Assembly (NCBI RefSeq): GCF_009176705.1
Contig: NZ_AP021846.1
Coordinates: forward strand, 2,202,001 to 2,266,000
DNA: 64,000 bases
DNA from: Pseudoalteromonas sp. A25
GTDB taxonomy: Bacteria; Pseudomonadota; Gammaproteobacteria; Enterobacterales; Alteromonadaceae
Reading direction: 5' to 3'
Numbering within the stretch: position 1 is the stretch's first letter; every line of letters starts with the position of its first letter. Positions 39,637 to 49,457 of this stretch are shown in pieces. Position numbers and translations under genes: made by a program. Under the pieces are notes generated by a model. It did not search any database and was not told where the DNA came from. It saw nothing but the letters and a program-made list of their open reading frames with translations.

Positions 39637-41547
39637 TTATTGTCGATGTTTAATTTCTTCACTGATCTTAGCGATAAAATCTTCGACAGAGAACTTGCCA
39701 AGGTCTTCACCTTTGCGCGTTCTCACTGCTACTTCTTGCTGTTCAACTTCTTTATCGCCAACAACAAGTAGGTAAGGTATACGTTTTAAAGTATGCTCTC
39801 GAATTTTAAAGCCAATCTTCTCATTTCTCAAGTCAGCACAGGCTCTAATTCCAAGTTTATTTAACTTTTGTACAATTTCATGCACGTAATCAGCCTGTTT
39901 GTCGGTGATATTCATTATCACCACCTGTTTTGGTGCTAACCAAGTTGGGAATAGACCCGCATACTCTTCAGTTAGAATACCAATAAAACGCTCAATCGAA
40001 CCTAAAATTGCACGGTGGATCATGACAGGTGTTTTACGTTCGTTATTTTCCGCTACGTAAGTTGCACCTAAACGACCAGGCAATGCAAAGTCTAGCTGTA
40101 CTGTACCACACTGCCACGCACGCTCTAAGCAATCATACAAAGTAAATTCAATTTTAGGACCATAGAACGCCCCTTCACCCGGTAAATACTCAAACTCAAT
40201 GTTGTTAGCTTTAAGTGCCTCAGCAAGCGCAAGCTCTGCCTTATCCCACATTTGGTCTTCACCAATACGTTTTTCTGGGCGCGTAGACAGTTTTACAACT
40301 ATTTTTTCAAACCCAAAGGTTTCGTATGTGTCATAAACCATCTTAATACATGATGAGACTTCATCCATGATCTGTTCTTCAGTACAGAACACGTGCGCAT
40401 CATCTTGTGTAAAACCTCTTACACGCATCAAGCCGTGCAATGCACCAGATGGCTCATTACGGTGACAACACCCAAACTCGGCCATACGCAGCGGTAAATC
40501 GCGGTAAGATTTCAAACCTTGGTTAAATATCTGTACATGACCGGGGCAATTCATTGGCTTAATTGCATATTCGCGCTTTTCAGATTCAGTGGTAAACATC
40601 GCATCTGCATACTTGTCCCAGTGACCTGACTTTTCCCAAAGCGCTCGGTCCATCATCATCGGACCTTTTACTTCTTCGTAGTCGTACTCTCGTAACTTTT
40701 CACGAACAAAATCTTCTAACTCGCGGTAGATACTCCAACCGTCATTGTGCCAAAACACCATGCCAGGCGCTTCTTCTTGCCAATGCCAAAGATCAAGTGC
40801 TTTACCAATTTTACGGTGATCACGCTTTTCAGCTTCTTCAAGACGCTTCAAGTAAGCTTTAAGCTGTTTTTTATCTGCCCATGCTGTACCGTAAATACGC
40901 TGTAACATCTTGTTTTCAGAGTTACCACGCCAGTATGCACCTGCCACTTTCATTATTTTAAAATGCTGACAGAACTTCATGTTAGGCACATGCGGACCAC
41001 GACACATATCAACGTATTCTTCATGATGATAAAGACCAGGTTTATCATCTTTGCTGATATTTTCGTCTAAGATCTCAATTTTATAAGTTTCACCACGCGC
41101 TTCAAAAGCGTCGCGTGCTTCTTGCCAAGAAACAGTTTTCTTAACAACATCATAATTCGTTTTTGCAAGCTCTAGCATGCGCTTTTCAATGGCATCTAGG
41201 TCTTCTTGTGTCAATGAATGCTCTAGGTCAATATCGTAATAAAACCCATTGTCGATAGTTGGACCAATTGCCATTTTAACTTCAGGGAACAATTGCTTGA
41301 TCGCATGACCGATAAGGTGAGCACAAGAGTGGCGGATGATCTCTAAACCATCTTCATCTTTCGCTGTAATGATTTCTAAGTTTGCATCTTCGCTGATGAT
41401 ATCGCACGCATCAACACGCACACCATTTACCCGGCCAGCAATAGTTGCTTTTGCAAGGCCTGGTCCAATATCTTGAGCAACTTGTAAAGTTGAAACTGGG
41501 TTTTCAAAGACACGCTGACTGCCGTCAGGAAGCGTAATAATTGGCAT
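39637..41547 (-). CDS. thrS: Threonyl-tRNA synthetase
   Basis: The 636-residue class II synthetase (E. coli 642) has an N-terminal TGS domain (about 1-62). The editing domain carries [20 protein letters not shown] (HxxxH metal motif), and the catalytic core has [22 protein letters not shown], the zinc-binding region [12 protein letters not shown] and motif 3 [19 protein letters not shown]-terminal anticodon-binding domain follows. First gene of the thrS-infC-rpmI-rplT cluster. The 255-bp upstream gap to the divergent gene at 41803 is AT-rich; I do not see a convincing tRNA-mimic operator there. Confidence 0.97.
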   Translation of the reverse strand: MPIITLPDGSQRVFENPVSTLQVAQDIGPGLAKATIAGRVNGVRVDACDIISEDANLEIITAKDEDGLEIIRHSCAHLIGHAIKQLFPEVKMAIGPTIDNGFYYDIDLEHSLTQEDLDAIEKRMLELAKTNYDVVKKTVSWQEARDAFEARGETYKIEILDENISKDDKPGLYHHEEYVDMCRGPHVPNMKFCQHFKIMKVAGAYWRGNSENKMLQRIYGTAWADKKQLKAYLKRLEEAEKRDHRKIGKALDLWHWQEEAPGMVFWHNDGWSIYRELEDFVREKLREYDYEEVKGPMMMDRALWEKSGHWDKYADAMFTTESEKREYAIKPMNCPGHVQIFNQGLKSYRDLPLRMAEFGCCHRNEPSGALHGLMRVRGFTQDDAHVFCTEEQIMDEVSSCIKMVYDTYETFGFEKIVVKLSTRPEKRIGEDQMWDKAELALAEALKANNIEFEYLPGEGAFYGPKIEFTLYDCLERAWQCGTVQLDFALPGRLGATYVAENNERKTPVMIHRAILGSIERFIGILTEEYAGLFPTWLAPKQVVIMNITDKQADYVHEIVQKLNKLGIRACADLRNEKIGFKIREHTLKRIPYLLVVGDKEVEQQEVAVRTRKGEDLGKFSVEDFIAKISEEIKHRQ

Positions 41548-41802
41548 GATAAATCCTATTTACAGTGGTGATACCTACAATGCATCACGTGTACTAAATT
41601 AATTAATATAAATAATGAATGCCCAACAACGCTTTTACGAATAAGCATTGGCGCCGGCAGCGATTTAGCATACCGTGTGCTTGGGGACTTCCAAACCGAA
41701 CGGTATTTTGACTGTGCACGTGACGAAATTCAAGGGAAAGACTAAAATTGATACATAAATTATTAAATTTATACACCTTAGTGCATTATACAAGGTTAAA
41801 AC

Positions 41803-42807
41803 ATGACTAAACAAACTCGCTATTGCTTTGCTTCTTTGAACTTACTTAACTTTGTCGCACCGCCGTATTCTTTTTATCAACCTCATGAGCTATACAGCGA
41901 ATCTCAGTGGCAGTCCAAAACGCAATTTATCACCGGGCTCATTGAACACATTGACCCAACGGTAATCGCATTTCAAGAAGTATTTAGTATTGATGTGTTG
42001 AAATCATTGTGTCACAACTTGGGGCTCAATTATTTCGCAACTGTAGATACACCTCTGGCTGATGCAATTTACCCCAACGTGTTATTCAACCCAGTAGTTG
42101 CGATTGCCTCTAAAGTGCCTTTCAAACAAGTTTCAGCTTTAGAGCCTTGTCCGGAAATACTGGAGTATTTAAACAATCAACAGCAATTTCGCTTTAATCG
42201 CACTCCGGTGAAGTGCCAAATCGAATTAGAGGGAATTGGAGATATTATCTGTTATGCGGTACACCTCAAGTCACAGCGTGTGCTATCAATGGCACATATG
42301 TTTTCAGAGCAATCGCAGGATGATCCGTTGCTACTTATGCTGCAACAAACTGTTGGCGCTATGCAGTCGCAAATATCTCGCTCACTTGAAGCCTCAATCA
42401 TCTATTATGATGCATTGAAAACACAACGAGAGCAAAACTGTGCAACACTGGTTATGGGTGATTTCAACGACAATATCAATAGCCCTGCACTGTCGTTTTT
42501 AACTCAAGATTTTCCCGCCCAAGTTAATGAACTAAAGCAGTTTGACAGTGTTGGATTATTCGATAGCTTTACTATTTCAGATAATGCACATACTTTCGAG
42601 AGTAAACCCGCGACACATTACTATCAAGGCGCAGGAAATATTCTCGATTATATTCTTACCTCAGAGCATTTTAACCCTAACAAGCATTCTAATGACGTTA
42701 AGTCGGTTTTTTACCGCAATTTCGACGCACATTTAGACCCACAAAGAGATGAAGAAGATATTCGCTACTCAGATCACAGTGCTATCGCTATTGAGATTAA
42801 GGTGTAA
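41803..42807 (+). CDS. Endonuclease/exonuclease/phosphatase-fold protein
   Basis: The 334-residue protein belongs to the EEP (DNase I-like) superfamily. Visible motifs are ASLNLLNFVAPP, the metal-binding glutamate in VIAFQEVFS, ICYAVHLKSQR, the catalytic LVMGDFNDNIN, and the terminal YSDHSAIAIEI. No signal peptide is seen, so it acts in the cytoplasm. It could be a nuclease or a phosphodiesterase; nothing narrows the substrate. It stands alone, divergent from thrS, with DUF3010 after a 63-nt gap. Confidence 0.85.
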   Translation: MTKQTRYCFASLNLLNFVAPPYSFYQPHELYSESQWQSKTQFITGLIEHIDPTVIAFQEVFSIDVLKSLCHNLGLNYFATVDTPLADAIYPNVLFNPVVAIASKVPFKQVSALEPCPEILEYLNNQQQFRFNRTPVKCQIELEGIGDIICYAVHLKSQRVLSMAHMFSEQSQDDPLLLMLQQTVGAMQSQISRSLEASIIYYDALKTQREQNCATLVMGDFNDNINSPALSFLTQDFPAQVNELKQFDSVGLFDSFTISDNAHTFESKPATHYYQGAGNILDYILTSEHFNPNKHSNDVKSVFYRNFDAHLDPQRDEEDIRYSDHSAIAIEIKV

Positions 42808-42870
42808 GCTTTAGCTTTGAGTGTGACATTGCTATAATTTGCCGATAACACAATAAATTGGAAACAAATA

Positions 42871-43317
42871 ATGAGAACATGTGGTGTTGAGATCACCGGT
42901 AGCGAAGTGTTACTGTGCTTGCTGACTAAAGAAGATGACGTTTTTGATATCAGAGATATTCGCCAAACTCGCTTCACCCTAGCAAATGTGGGACAAGATA
43001 CAGAGCAGATGCGCAAATTTCAATTCGATTTTGAAAAGTTACTGGCGGATTATCAAGTCGACTCTGTTGCCATTCGTCAACGTGCACCTAAGGGCAAGTT
43101 TGCGGGCAGTGCCACAGGCTTTAAAATGGAAGCAGCCATTCAACTAATTGAAGGGATCGATGTACGCCTGCTATCAAGCACTGAGGTCAAAGAGCAGTTG
43201 AAACGAAACCCATTGCCAATCGATTTTGAAGACACCGGTTTAAAAAAGTATCAAGAAAATGCCTTTGTTAACGCTTACGTCTACATCATGAAAAAAACGT
43301 ATCGGCCTGACGAATAA
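42871..43317 (+). CDS. DUF3010-family protein, unknown function
   Basis: The 148-residue protein MRTCGVEITGSEVLLCLLTK matches the DUF3010 family as I remember it. The N-terminal pattern (short beta strand with VEI, then a hairpin) and the late acidic residues suggest an RNase H/RuvC-like fold (CGVEITG in place of DPG). That would make it a possible nuclease-fold protein, an inference only. Monocistronic, with a bidirectional terminator immediately downstream. Confidence 0.75.
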   Translation: MRTCGVEITGSEVLLCLLTKEDDVFDIRDIRQTRFTLANVGQDTEQMRKFQFDFEKLLADYQVDSVAIRQRAPKGKFAGSATGFKMEAAIQLIEGIDVRLLSSTEVKEQLKRNPLPIDFEDTGLKKYQENAFVNAYVYIMKKTYRPDE

Positions 43318-43329
43318 AAGTATCGATAC

Positions 43330-43357
43330 AAAAAATCCGGCTTAAGTCGGATTTTTT
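43330..43357. terminator. Bidirectional terminator after the DUF3010 gene
   Basis: AAAAAATCCG / CGGATTTTTT (10-bp arms, 8-nt loop). The stop codon of the convergent membrane-protein gene (43342-43344) lies in the loop. Confidence 0.88.
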
Positions 43358-43890
43358 GTATAGTAATGATCCACCGAAAACGCGTAACAAACTTTAACTA
43401 AAAATAATCCTGCAACTAATTGATACCACCATGGTAGGCCCAAACTAAAAATTAATACTAAGCCAGTAAAAACCACCAACATAGCAATAGACCGCTGTAG
43501 AGAATGCCGAAATAACAAGTTCAAAACACATGCGCTTACGATCACGTAAGTCCAAATATAAACAGCTTGCAATAGAGATTGCTCAAATAACACAGCTACC
43601 GCGAGTAAGTGGATATGAATTACAATAAATATCCACCGAGATTTCGCACTTCGAGCATAATATTGGTTCGTACCTCGCGTAAAATTAGCAGCTGCACCGG
43701 CCACTATATCTATAATGATTAATTCTCCAAGCGCATACTGCCACCACGAATATGTGTGCTCTGGCATCTGATAATGCATTAAATAGAAGATAAGTACAGA
43801 GCCTACAAGCGTAAAAATCGCGATAGCATACAGCGCAGACTTACTCTGTTGTTCTCCAAGTACATCATGTAGAGATTTTGGTATTTCCAT
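43342..43890 (-). CDS. Polytopic membrane protein, unknown function
   Basis: I do not recognise this 182-residue protein. It has about five hydrophobic segments (roughly residues 19-40, 49-70, 84-104, 107-127, 134-170) and conserved-looking aromatic residues. It lies 49 nt after the DUF2164 gene on the same strand and is the last of four genes that begin with a protein kinase. The stop codon falls inside the terminator loop. Confidence 0.68.
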   Translation of the reverse strand: MEIPKSLHDVLGEQQSKSALYAIAIFTLVGSVLIFYLMHYQMPEHTYSWWQYALGELIIIDIVAGAAANFTRGTNQYYARSAKSRWIFIVIHIHLLAVAVLFEQSLLQAVYIWTYVIVSACVLNLLFRHSLQRSIAMLVVFTGLVLIFSLGLPWWYQLVAGLFLVKVCYAFSVDHYYTKNPT

Positions 43891-43939
43891 ATACGACTCT
43901 CCAGTTGCTTAATATCAATTAATCAAATATTAGCAGAGC

Positions 43940-44188
43940 TTAGTATTTTTCCAATTCGTAAAGTCTGTCACTTAATGCGTCAAAGTGCTGCTCCAGATGA
44001 GCTTTTGCGTCATCGAGCGCTTGATTATAAATTTGTTTGCCAATTTGCTCGATAAAAAAGTCGACCATAAATGCAGCATCAAACTGCGCTAAATCGAGTC
44101 CATTATTATCCAAACAATACTGCTGGGTTTGCACTACCAGCTCATCATGAATTTGTGGGGCTAACTTTATCTTACGACTCATGCTCAA
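43940..44188 (-). CDS. DUF2164-family small protein
   Basis: The 82-residue acidic protein matches the DUF2164 pattern: an N-terminal basic strand (KIKLAPQIHDELV), FDAAFMVDFFIEQIGKQIYN and QALDDAKAHLEQHFDALSDRLYELEK. The function of this family is unknown. It overlaps the preceding 106-residue gene by 17 nt, so translation is probably coupled. It could be an antitoxin-like or adaptor protein, but no evidence supports that. Confidence 0.78.
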   Translation of the reverse strand: MSMSRKIKLAPQIHDELVVQTQQYCLDNNGLDLAQFDAAFMVDFFIEQIGKQIYNQALDDAKAHLEQHFDALSDRLYELEKY

Positions 44189-44492
44189 GCTCTTTTTGAT
44201 ATAACGAGTCAGAAACTGCTTTTAAATCAACGTGCTCAATAAATCCATCGCTTAGCGTTAAAATAGCATTTAAGTTATTTTTAAGCTTATCTTTTTGCAG
44301 CTCACCGGGTTTAAGCGCAGTTTGTAACAAATGCAGTGCCATGTCGGCAAGCAACAAACGCTGCTTCTGTGGCCAATCAGCATCGTTCACCCCAGCTGGG
44401 TGCTTGAGTATCGCTTGTTCAACATCATCGTGAATACTCCAGCTCATTGTTAAAATATCTTGTACTTGTTGTTTGTCCATTTCCTTGCTCAC
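44172..44492 (-). CDS. Small alpha-helical protein, unknown function
   Basis: This is an unrecognised 106-residue protein, acidic and helical, with no membrane segment. It starts at GTG (44492) or at the ATG four codons later; neither has a clear ribosome-binding site at good spacing (AAGGA is adjacent to the ATG). It lies 75 nt downstream of the kinase gene and overlaps the DUF2164 gene by 17 nt, so these two are likely made together. Confidence 0.65.
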   Translation of the reverse strand: MSKEMDKQQVQDILTMSWSIHDDVEQAILKHPAGVNDADWPQKQRLLLADMALHLLQTALKPGELQKDKLKNNLNAILTLSDGFIEHVDLKAVSDSLYQKELEHES

Positions 44493-44567
44493 CTATTGAT
44501 AGAATGACAATTACTGTGAATAAAAATATAGAACTGTGCAATGGTAAATAATTCAACTTACGTAGCG

Positions 44568-46421
44568 TTACTTTTGACCAAGCGCTATCTCTTTGGGATT
44601 TTTTGGATAGTAATGCTCAGGCTGCTGCTCGCATAAATTAAACTCTCGAGTATTTTTATATGGCAATTTCATAAAGCCAGCAACCCCTACATCTTCAATA
44701 CTCATAGCATATTGCATAATACGGCTAAGCAGTTCTTTAAACTGCACTTCTTTACTAGCATCCAGCAAACGGTAGTAGTGGTGTATTTTTAAGCGGTTCT
44801 CGAGCGACTCAAAAATGATACAACCCGTGTGATGAATTTGGTTAAGCTCAAAAACGCATTTAATAATACTCTTTGGTAACTGTAACTGCTCATCAGGGTC
44901 TTTACCATCTTCGAAATAACTGTGCGGACGAGTGAGTTCATTACTAGACACATCCACAACTGAGTAACAAAGTTCTGGCAACTTCTCAAAAATAAATGCG
45001 CCTGTATCATCCCTTTCTAATTGGATGGTCTGACGAGCATCAAATAAACAACATTTAAAGAGCCCTTTTTGAGTAATACCTTGGGCTAACATAACGGTGG
45101 CATTGATTGCATCGGTCAAAGCGGTTTGTAACTGGCTGTCATGTAGAATGAGACTTGATTCAATATACAAGGAATGTTCTTTCCAGTGAAAGCTCAAGCC
45201 CCCTACCACTGGATACTTTGCCAACCGACTAATTGAGGCTAAAAACGCTTTTTCAACATCGCCGGTATCAAACAAAAACTCTTTGTAGTATCTATCTAAT
45301 TGCGCATCATTAACATCATGCAGTTGTTGCTTACTATCCGCTCTGCGCAAAAACTCTTTTCGGGAGCTGTACACAACCGTGTCAGGTTGCTCATCAGTAT
45401 TACTAACCCAAAATGGAATGTTTGCCTTGGTCTCTTTTCGTGTCAAACGAGGTAAATATGCCCGAGCCATCGCAGGCATATTACGCATAAAGTAGTCGCC
45501 CGCTTGGTCTCGTGTTTGTTTGTCTTTGCTCAACATCGCATCGATCACGGAGGCAAACTCTTTGGGCAACCCTAAGCTTTTTGCAGGAATAACCTGTGAG
45601 CCAAAGCGGCAAGACTGTGCACTAGCAAGAGCGTAAATTGTAGAAGCAACTCCTTGCTCATCGAAACGAGGCGAAGATTGCGCGCCAGACATTTGTTCAT
45701 CACCAATGAAGTATACATCGCCCATTCTGGCATTCGTGCTCGATATGTCTGAAGACATGAGATCCATGATGTTACTTGCTACAGGTTCACCATGTTCATC
45801 AATTTGCGCATACACTGAGCTTCCCCAGTCCACCAGCGAGAAGTTTTTTGTTTTTTCATCCCACACGATATTTGATGGCTTAATGTCACCATGCACGATA
45901 GGTTGGGGAGACATCCCGTTTCGATGAGATCGCAAGTCTCGCAATACATTGCGTAGCTTAAGCGCTAAAGCGATTAGCTCATCGGGATAAAAGCGGCCAT
46001 GTTTAAGAGAGATTTTTTCTAAATCTTCACCGGGCGCGCGCTCCATCATTAAGATCCCCTGCTTTTTCACTCGTTCAAAAGCAAAAAATTTAGGCACCAT
46101 AGGGTTTCGAATTTGCGATAGCATGTAGGCTTCATCTTCCAACCTATCGCGAATTGCCTGAGATAAAGTAATTCGTGAAAACTTAAATACCCATTGTTGT
46201 GCATCTGGACTGATGCCAGCAAACACAAATCCAAATGCACCCGACCCGATAATCTCTACATTGGTATAACCGAGCATTGAAAGTTGTTTTTTACAAATAC
46301 TAAGCCACTGACGATGCTTTTTGGCATCGTGATGTGACAGCAAATAGATAGATTGCTGCTCATTAATGTAAAAATTATGGATGGATTTTGCGCTTTGCTT
46401 GTCGGAAGCTAGATTTTTCAT
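44568..46421 (-). CDS. Eukaryotic-like Ser/Thr protein kinase with unknown C-terminal region
   Basis: In the 617-residue protein the kinase domain (about 50-320) has the glycine loop EIIGSGAFGFVFAG, lysine K80 in WVFKFSR, and the catalytic loop HGDIKPSN with D179. The metal-binding D198 sits in DWG (instead of DFG). The catalytic residues are all present, so it should be active. There is no membrane helix or PASTA domain, so it is cytosolic. Residues about 320-617 form a separate region I cannot assign. The kinase is preceded by glnS with its own terminator and followed by the unknown, DUF2164 and membrane-protein genes, a plausible four-gene unit. Substrates are unknown. Confidence 0.85.
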   Translation of the reverse strand: MKNLASDKQSAKSIHNFYINEQQSIYLLSHHDAKKHRQWLSICKKQLSMLGYTNVEIIGSGAFGFVFAGISPDAQQWVFKFSRITLSQAIRDRLEDEAYMLSQIRNPMVPKFFAFERVKKQGILMMERAPGEDLEKISLKHGRFYPDELIALALKLRNVLRDLRSHRNGMSPQPIVHGDIKPSNIVWDEKTKNFSLVDWGSSVYAQIDEHGEPVASNIMDLMSSDISSTNARMGDVYFIGDEQMSGAQSSPRFDEQGVASTIYALASAQSCRFGSQVIPAKSLGLPKEFASVIDAMLSKDKQTRDQAGDYFMRNMPAMARAYLPRLTRKETKANIPFWVSNTDEQPDTVVYSSRKEFLRRADSKQQLHDVNDAQLDRYYKEFLFDTGDVEKAFLASISRLAKYPVVGGLSFHWKEHSLYIESSLILHDSQLQTALTDAINATVMLAQGITQKGLFKCCLFDARQTIQLERDDTGAFIFEKLPELCYSVVDVSSNELTRPHSYFEDGKDPDEQLQLPKSIIKCVFELNQIHHTGCIIFESLENRLKIHHYYRLLDASKEVQFKELLSRIMQYAMSIEDVGVAGFMKLPYKNTREFNLCEQQPEHYYPKNPKEIALGQK

Positions 46422-46439
46422 TATGTCTTTCGCTAACGA

Positions 46440-46464
46440 AAAAGGCCGAATAACTCGGCCTTTT
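46440..46464. terminator. Terminator of glnS
   Basis: AAAAGGCCGA-ATAAC-TCGGCCTTTT hairpin lies between the glnS stop and the kinase start on the minus strand. Confidence 0.88.
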
Positions 46465-46476
46465 ATAGTTGTCTGC

Positions 46477-48141
46477 TTAAGCGTTTTCGATTTTTGCCCA
46501 AGAATCTCTCAAACCGACAGTTTGGTTAAACACCAATTCGCTCGACTTATTATCGCGACAATAATAGCCCATGCGCTCAAACTGGAAGCCTTGTTCTGAT
46601 TTAGCCTGTGCCAGTGATGGCTCAAGCTTTGCCGCAGCTATCACAACCAGTGACTCTGGGTTTAGCGTTTGTGTAAAATCTTCAGCCGCAGCGGGGTTTG
46701 GCACACTAAACAAACGATCATACTGACGAACTTGCGCTTCAACACAATGCGTTGCACTTACCCAATGAATAACACCTTTGACTTTACGACCGTCGCTTGG
46801 ATTTTTACCTAACGTTTCATCATCGTATGTACAGTAGATAGTCGTAATATTACCTTGTTCATCCTCATCGAAACGCTCAGCCTTGATCACATAAGCATTA
46901 CGCAAGCGCACCTCTTTACCTAAGACCAAACGCTTAAACTTCTTATTCGCTTCAACGCGGAAGTCTTCACGTTCAATATACAACTCTTTGGTGAACGGTA
47001 ACTCGCGCGTTCCCATTGATTCATCCGTTGGATGATTTGGCGCAACAAGCTGCTCTACTTTATTTTCTTCATAGTTTTCTATTACAACTTTAATCGGATC
47101 AAGTACAGCCATTGCGCGCGGCGCGTTTTCATTTAAATCATCACGGATACAAGCTTCTAACATACCCATTTCGACCATGTTATCTTGCTTTGTAATACCA
47201 ATACGCTTACAAAATTCACGAATTGACGCTGGCGTGTAACCACGACGACGTAAACCAGCAATAGTCGGCATACGTGGGTCATCCCAGCCTTCAACTTGCC
47301 CGTTAACTACCAGGTCGTTAAGCTTACGCTTTGACATCACCGTATACTCTAAGTTAAGACGGGAAAACTCGATCTGCTGAGGGTGGCACTCAATGCTTAT
47401 ATTATCTAATACCCAGTCATATAAACGACGGTTATCCTGGAACTCTAGCGTGCAAAGTGAATGTGTAATACCTTCTAATGCATCTGAAATACAATGCGTG
47501 AAATCGTACATCGGGTAAATGCACCACTTATCACCGGTTTGATGGTGATGTGCAAAGCGGATACGATATATGATTGGATCGCGCAGCACCATAAATGAGC
47601 TAGCCATATCAATTTTGGCACGCAATACGCATTCACCTTCCTTAAACTCACCATTACGCATTTTTGCAAATAACGCTAGGTTTTCTTCCACTGGAGTGTC
47701 TCTGTAAGGACTGTTCTTACCTGGCTCAGTTAAAGTACCGCGGTATTCACGTGCTTGTTCTGGTGATAGAAAACAAACATAAGCCAAGCCCTTCTCTATT
47801 AACTCAACTGCATAAGCGTGTAACTGATCAAAGTAGTTTGACGAATAGCAAATGTCACCATCCCACTTAAACCCTAACCAACTGACGTCTTCTTGGATTG
47901 ATTTAACGTAATTGATATCTTCTTTTTCTGGGTTTGTATCATCAAAACGTAAGTTACAAAGACCTTGGTAGTCTTGTGCAATACCAAAGTTTAGGCAAAT
48001 TGATTTCGCATGGCCAATATGTAAAAAGCCATTTGGCTCTGGTGGAAAACGCGTATGCGTCTGCTGGTGCTTACCACTGGCCAAATCAGCGTCGATAATT
48101 GTTCTAATAAAATTTGTTGGGCGATTTTCTGTTTCCGCCAT
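46477..48141 (-). CDS. glnS: Glutaminyl-tRNA synthetase
   Basis: The 554-residue class I synthetase, identical in length to E. coli GlnS, charges tRNA-Gln. It shows [20 protein letters not shown], the HIGH motif [15 protein letters not shown], and the KMSKS-type sequence [13 protein letters not shown] start at the ATG at 48141 ([10 protein letters not shown]) by alignment with the family; AGAGGA lies 10 nt upstream. ATGs two and nine codons earlier are possible. It ends at its own terminator. Confidence 0.96.
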   Translation of the reverse strand: MAETENRPTNFIRTIIDADLASGKHQQTHTRFPPEPNGFLHIGHAKSICLNFGIAQDYQGLCNLRFDDTNPEKEDINYVKSIQEDVSWLGFKWDGDICYSSNYFDQLHAYAVELIEKGLAYVCFLSPEQAREYRGTLTEPGKNSPYRDTPVEENLALFAKMRNGEFKEGECVLRAKIDMASSFMVLRDPIIYRIRFAHHHQTGDKWCIYPMYDFTHCISDALEGITHSLCTLEFQDNRRLYDWVLDNISIECHPQQIEFSRLNLEYTVMSKRKLNDLVVNGQVEGWDDPRMPTIAGLRRRGYTPASIREFCKRIGITKQDNMVEMGMLEACIRDDLNENAPRAMAVLDPIKVVIENYEENKVEQLVAPNHPTDESMGTRELPFTKELYIEREDFRVEANKKFKRLVLGKEVRLRNAYVIKAERFDEDEQGNITTIYCTYDDETLGKNPSDGRKVKGVIHWVSATHCVEAQVRQYDRLFSVPNPAAAEDFTQTLNPESLVVIAAAKLEPSLAQAKSEQGFQFERMGYYCRDNKSSELVFNQTVGLRDSWAKIENA

Positions 48142-48371
48142 GGGCATGCATTCCTCTGAAATTAGCACTGAATAACTTCGGCATTATTACAAAATCCAAC
48201 GTGAACTTACAGCAAATCCTGTACTACAGGGGAAGAATTATTTGAATAGGTCACTGAGATAGTGCCTGACTTTAAAATTTCATGACACTTTTTGTTCTAT
48301 CGCAATAAAAAAGCAACAAAACTGTTTTATAGTTGAGCACATAAAGTGATGTAATCCAAGGACAACTATAT

Positions 48372-49445
48372 ATGGCTTCTATGACACTCAACCGCGTCTA
48401 TATTCCAACCAATGCGCGAAACAACCAGTATATTCTCGCAGAATTTAAACCAGCAGAGCAATTTTATGCTTGCTTTGATGACGTGCAAAGCTGTTACGAG
48501 CGATTATCTCGTCAGTTATTTGCTCTGTGCGATGAGTATGAGCTACATAATGTACACATGATCGCAAATGATAAACTGCCTATCGTGCGCTTTCATGAGG
48601 AATCATATTGCTTACAAACACCAAAACAAATGCTGTTTTTTTACAACCCTAAATATCATGAAGCACACAAATCGTACTGGGATGAAAACATCAAGGCCCG
48701 TAAGATATCTTTGTTATTTTTGGCTACGGGTAGCGATATTAGGGCGAATGCAGCTAACTTTCACTCACGAGTAAAGCGCACACTCGACGCACTACTTGAA
48801 ACGAACAAAAATATCTCTAGTAATGAATTAAGAGTGAGAGATCACCAGCACTTAACTTACGATATTTTTGCAAAGGCCAAAGGCAATAAAGAAAGCTATG
48901 GCTATAAGCTGAGAAGTTTATATCCACGTTATCAAGCAAGGAATTGTCACCTACCAGATGCTCACTCTGAAATGACTTATGCGACTTTCAGTTTGCCTGT
49001 AACACGCGCACTTAAGACTGAATATCAGCACCTTATCAAGCAGGGTGACTACAGCCTATTTTATAGTGCCATTGAAGATGCTTTTTTATCTAGCTGTGCT
49101 GACAAACAACTGTCACTATGTGCATTTGTTGCCGATGGTCGATTACCCCTTGTTAGGAACAGTCAAATTGATAAAAACAGCGCCAATAGTGAGTTGCAAA
49201 AACTGAGCTTTGATACCGAAAGCGATAAAGTACAAACATCTTCAATATGGGAAAGCGACAAACTAGTCGACACCATGAACTTTGTTATCGTTGCACATGC
49301 ATCAAACAAAAAAGATATGGGTTATGGGCGCTTTATGAATAGTGTAGAGAGCGCTATCCACGCTTTTGCAGATAAATTACGTGTTAACCCAGAAAAGCAA
49401 GACGTGAACGTTAGGTTTTTCCAGCACATCAGTTATCAGTACTAA
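48372..49445 (+). CDS. DUF3083-like protein composed of two related halves
   Basis: The 357-residue cytoplasmic protein is probably DUF3083 (from memory, an Alteromonadales family of unknown function). The first half (about 1-175) and second half (about 195-357) repeat the same order of motifs. KLPIVRFH pairs with RLPLVRNS. LLFLATGSDIRANAANFHSR pairs with FVIVAHASNKKDMGYGRFMN. LRVRDHQHLTYDIF pairs with VNVRFFQHISYQY. This indicates an internal duplication. AAGGA lies 9 nt before the ATG. It is a single gene, convergent with the sensor kinase at 49458; no catalytic motif is evident. Confidence 0.75.
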   Translation: MASMTLNRVYIPTNARNNQYILAEFKPAEQFYACFDDVQSCYERLSRQLFALCDEYELHNVHMIANDKLPIVRFHEESYCLQTPKQMLFFYNPKYHEAHKSYWDENIKARKISLLFLATGSDIRANAANFHSRVKRTLDALLETNKNISSNELRVRDHQHLTYDIFAKAKGNKESYGYKLRSLYPRYQARNCHLPDAHSEMTYATFSLPVTRALKTEYQHLIKQGDYSLFYSAIEDAFLSSCADKQLSLCAFVADGRLPLVRNSQIDKNSANSELQKLSFDTESDKVQTSSIWESDKLVDTMNFVIVAHASNKKDMGYGRFMNSVESAIHAFADKLRVNPEKQDVNVRFFQHISYQY

Positions 49446-49457
49446 TAAAGTTCGGTG

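Noticed and set aside
41548..41802. tRNA-mimic operator upstream of thrS
   Set aside because: I could not find anticodon-arm-like hairpins with a threonine anticodon; the region is simply AT-rich.
43940..44492. Toxin-antitoxin pair from two small overlapping genes
   Set aside because: The DUF2164 match and the unknown partner show no toxin or DNA-binding motif; overlap alone is not enough.
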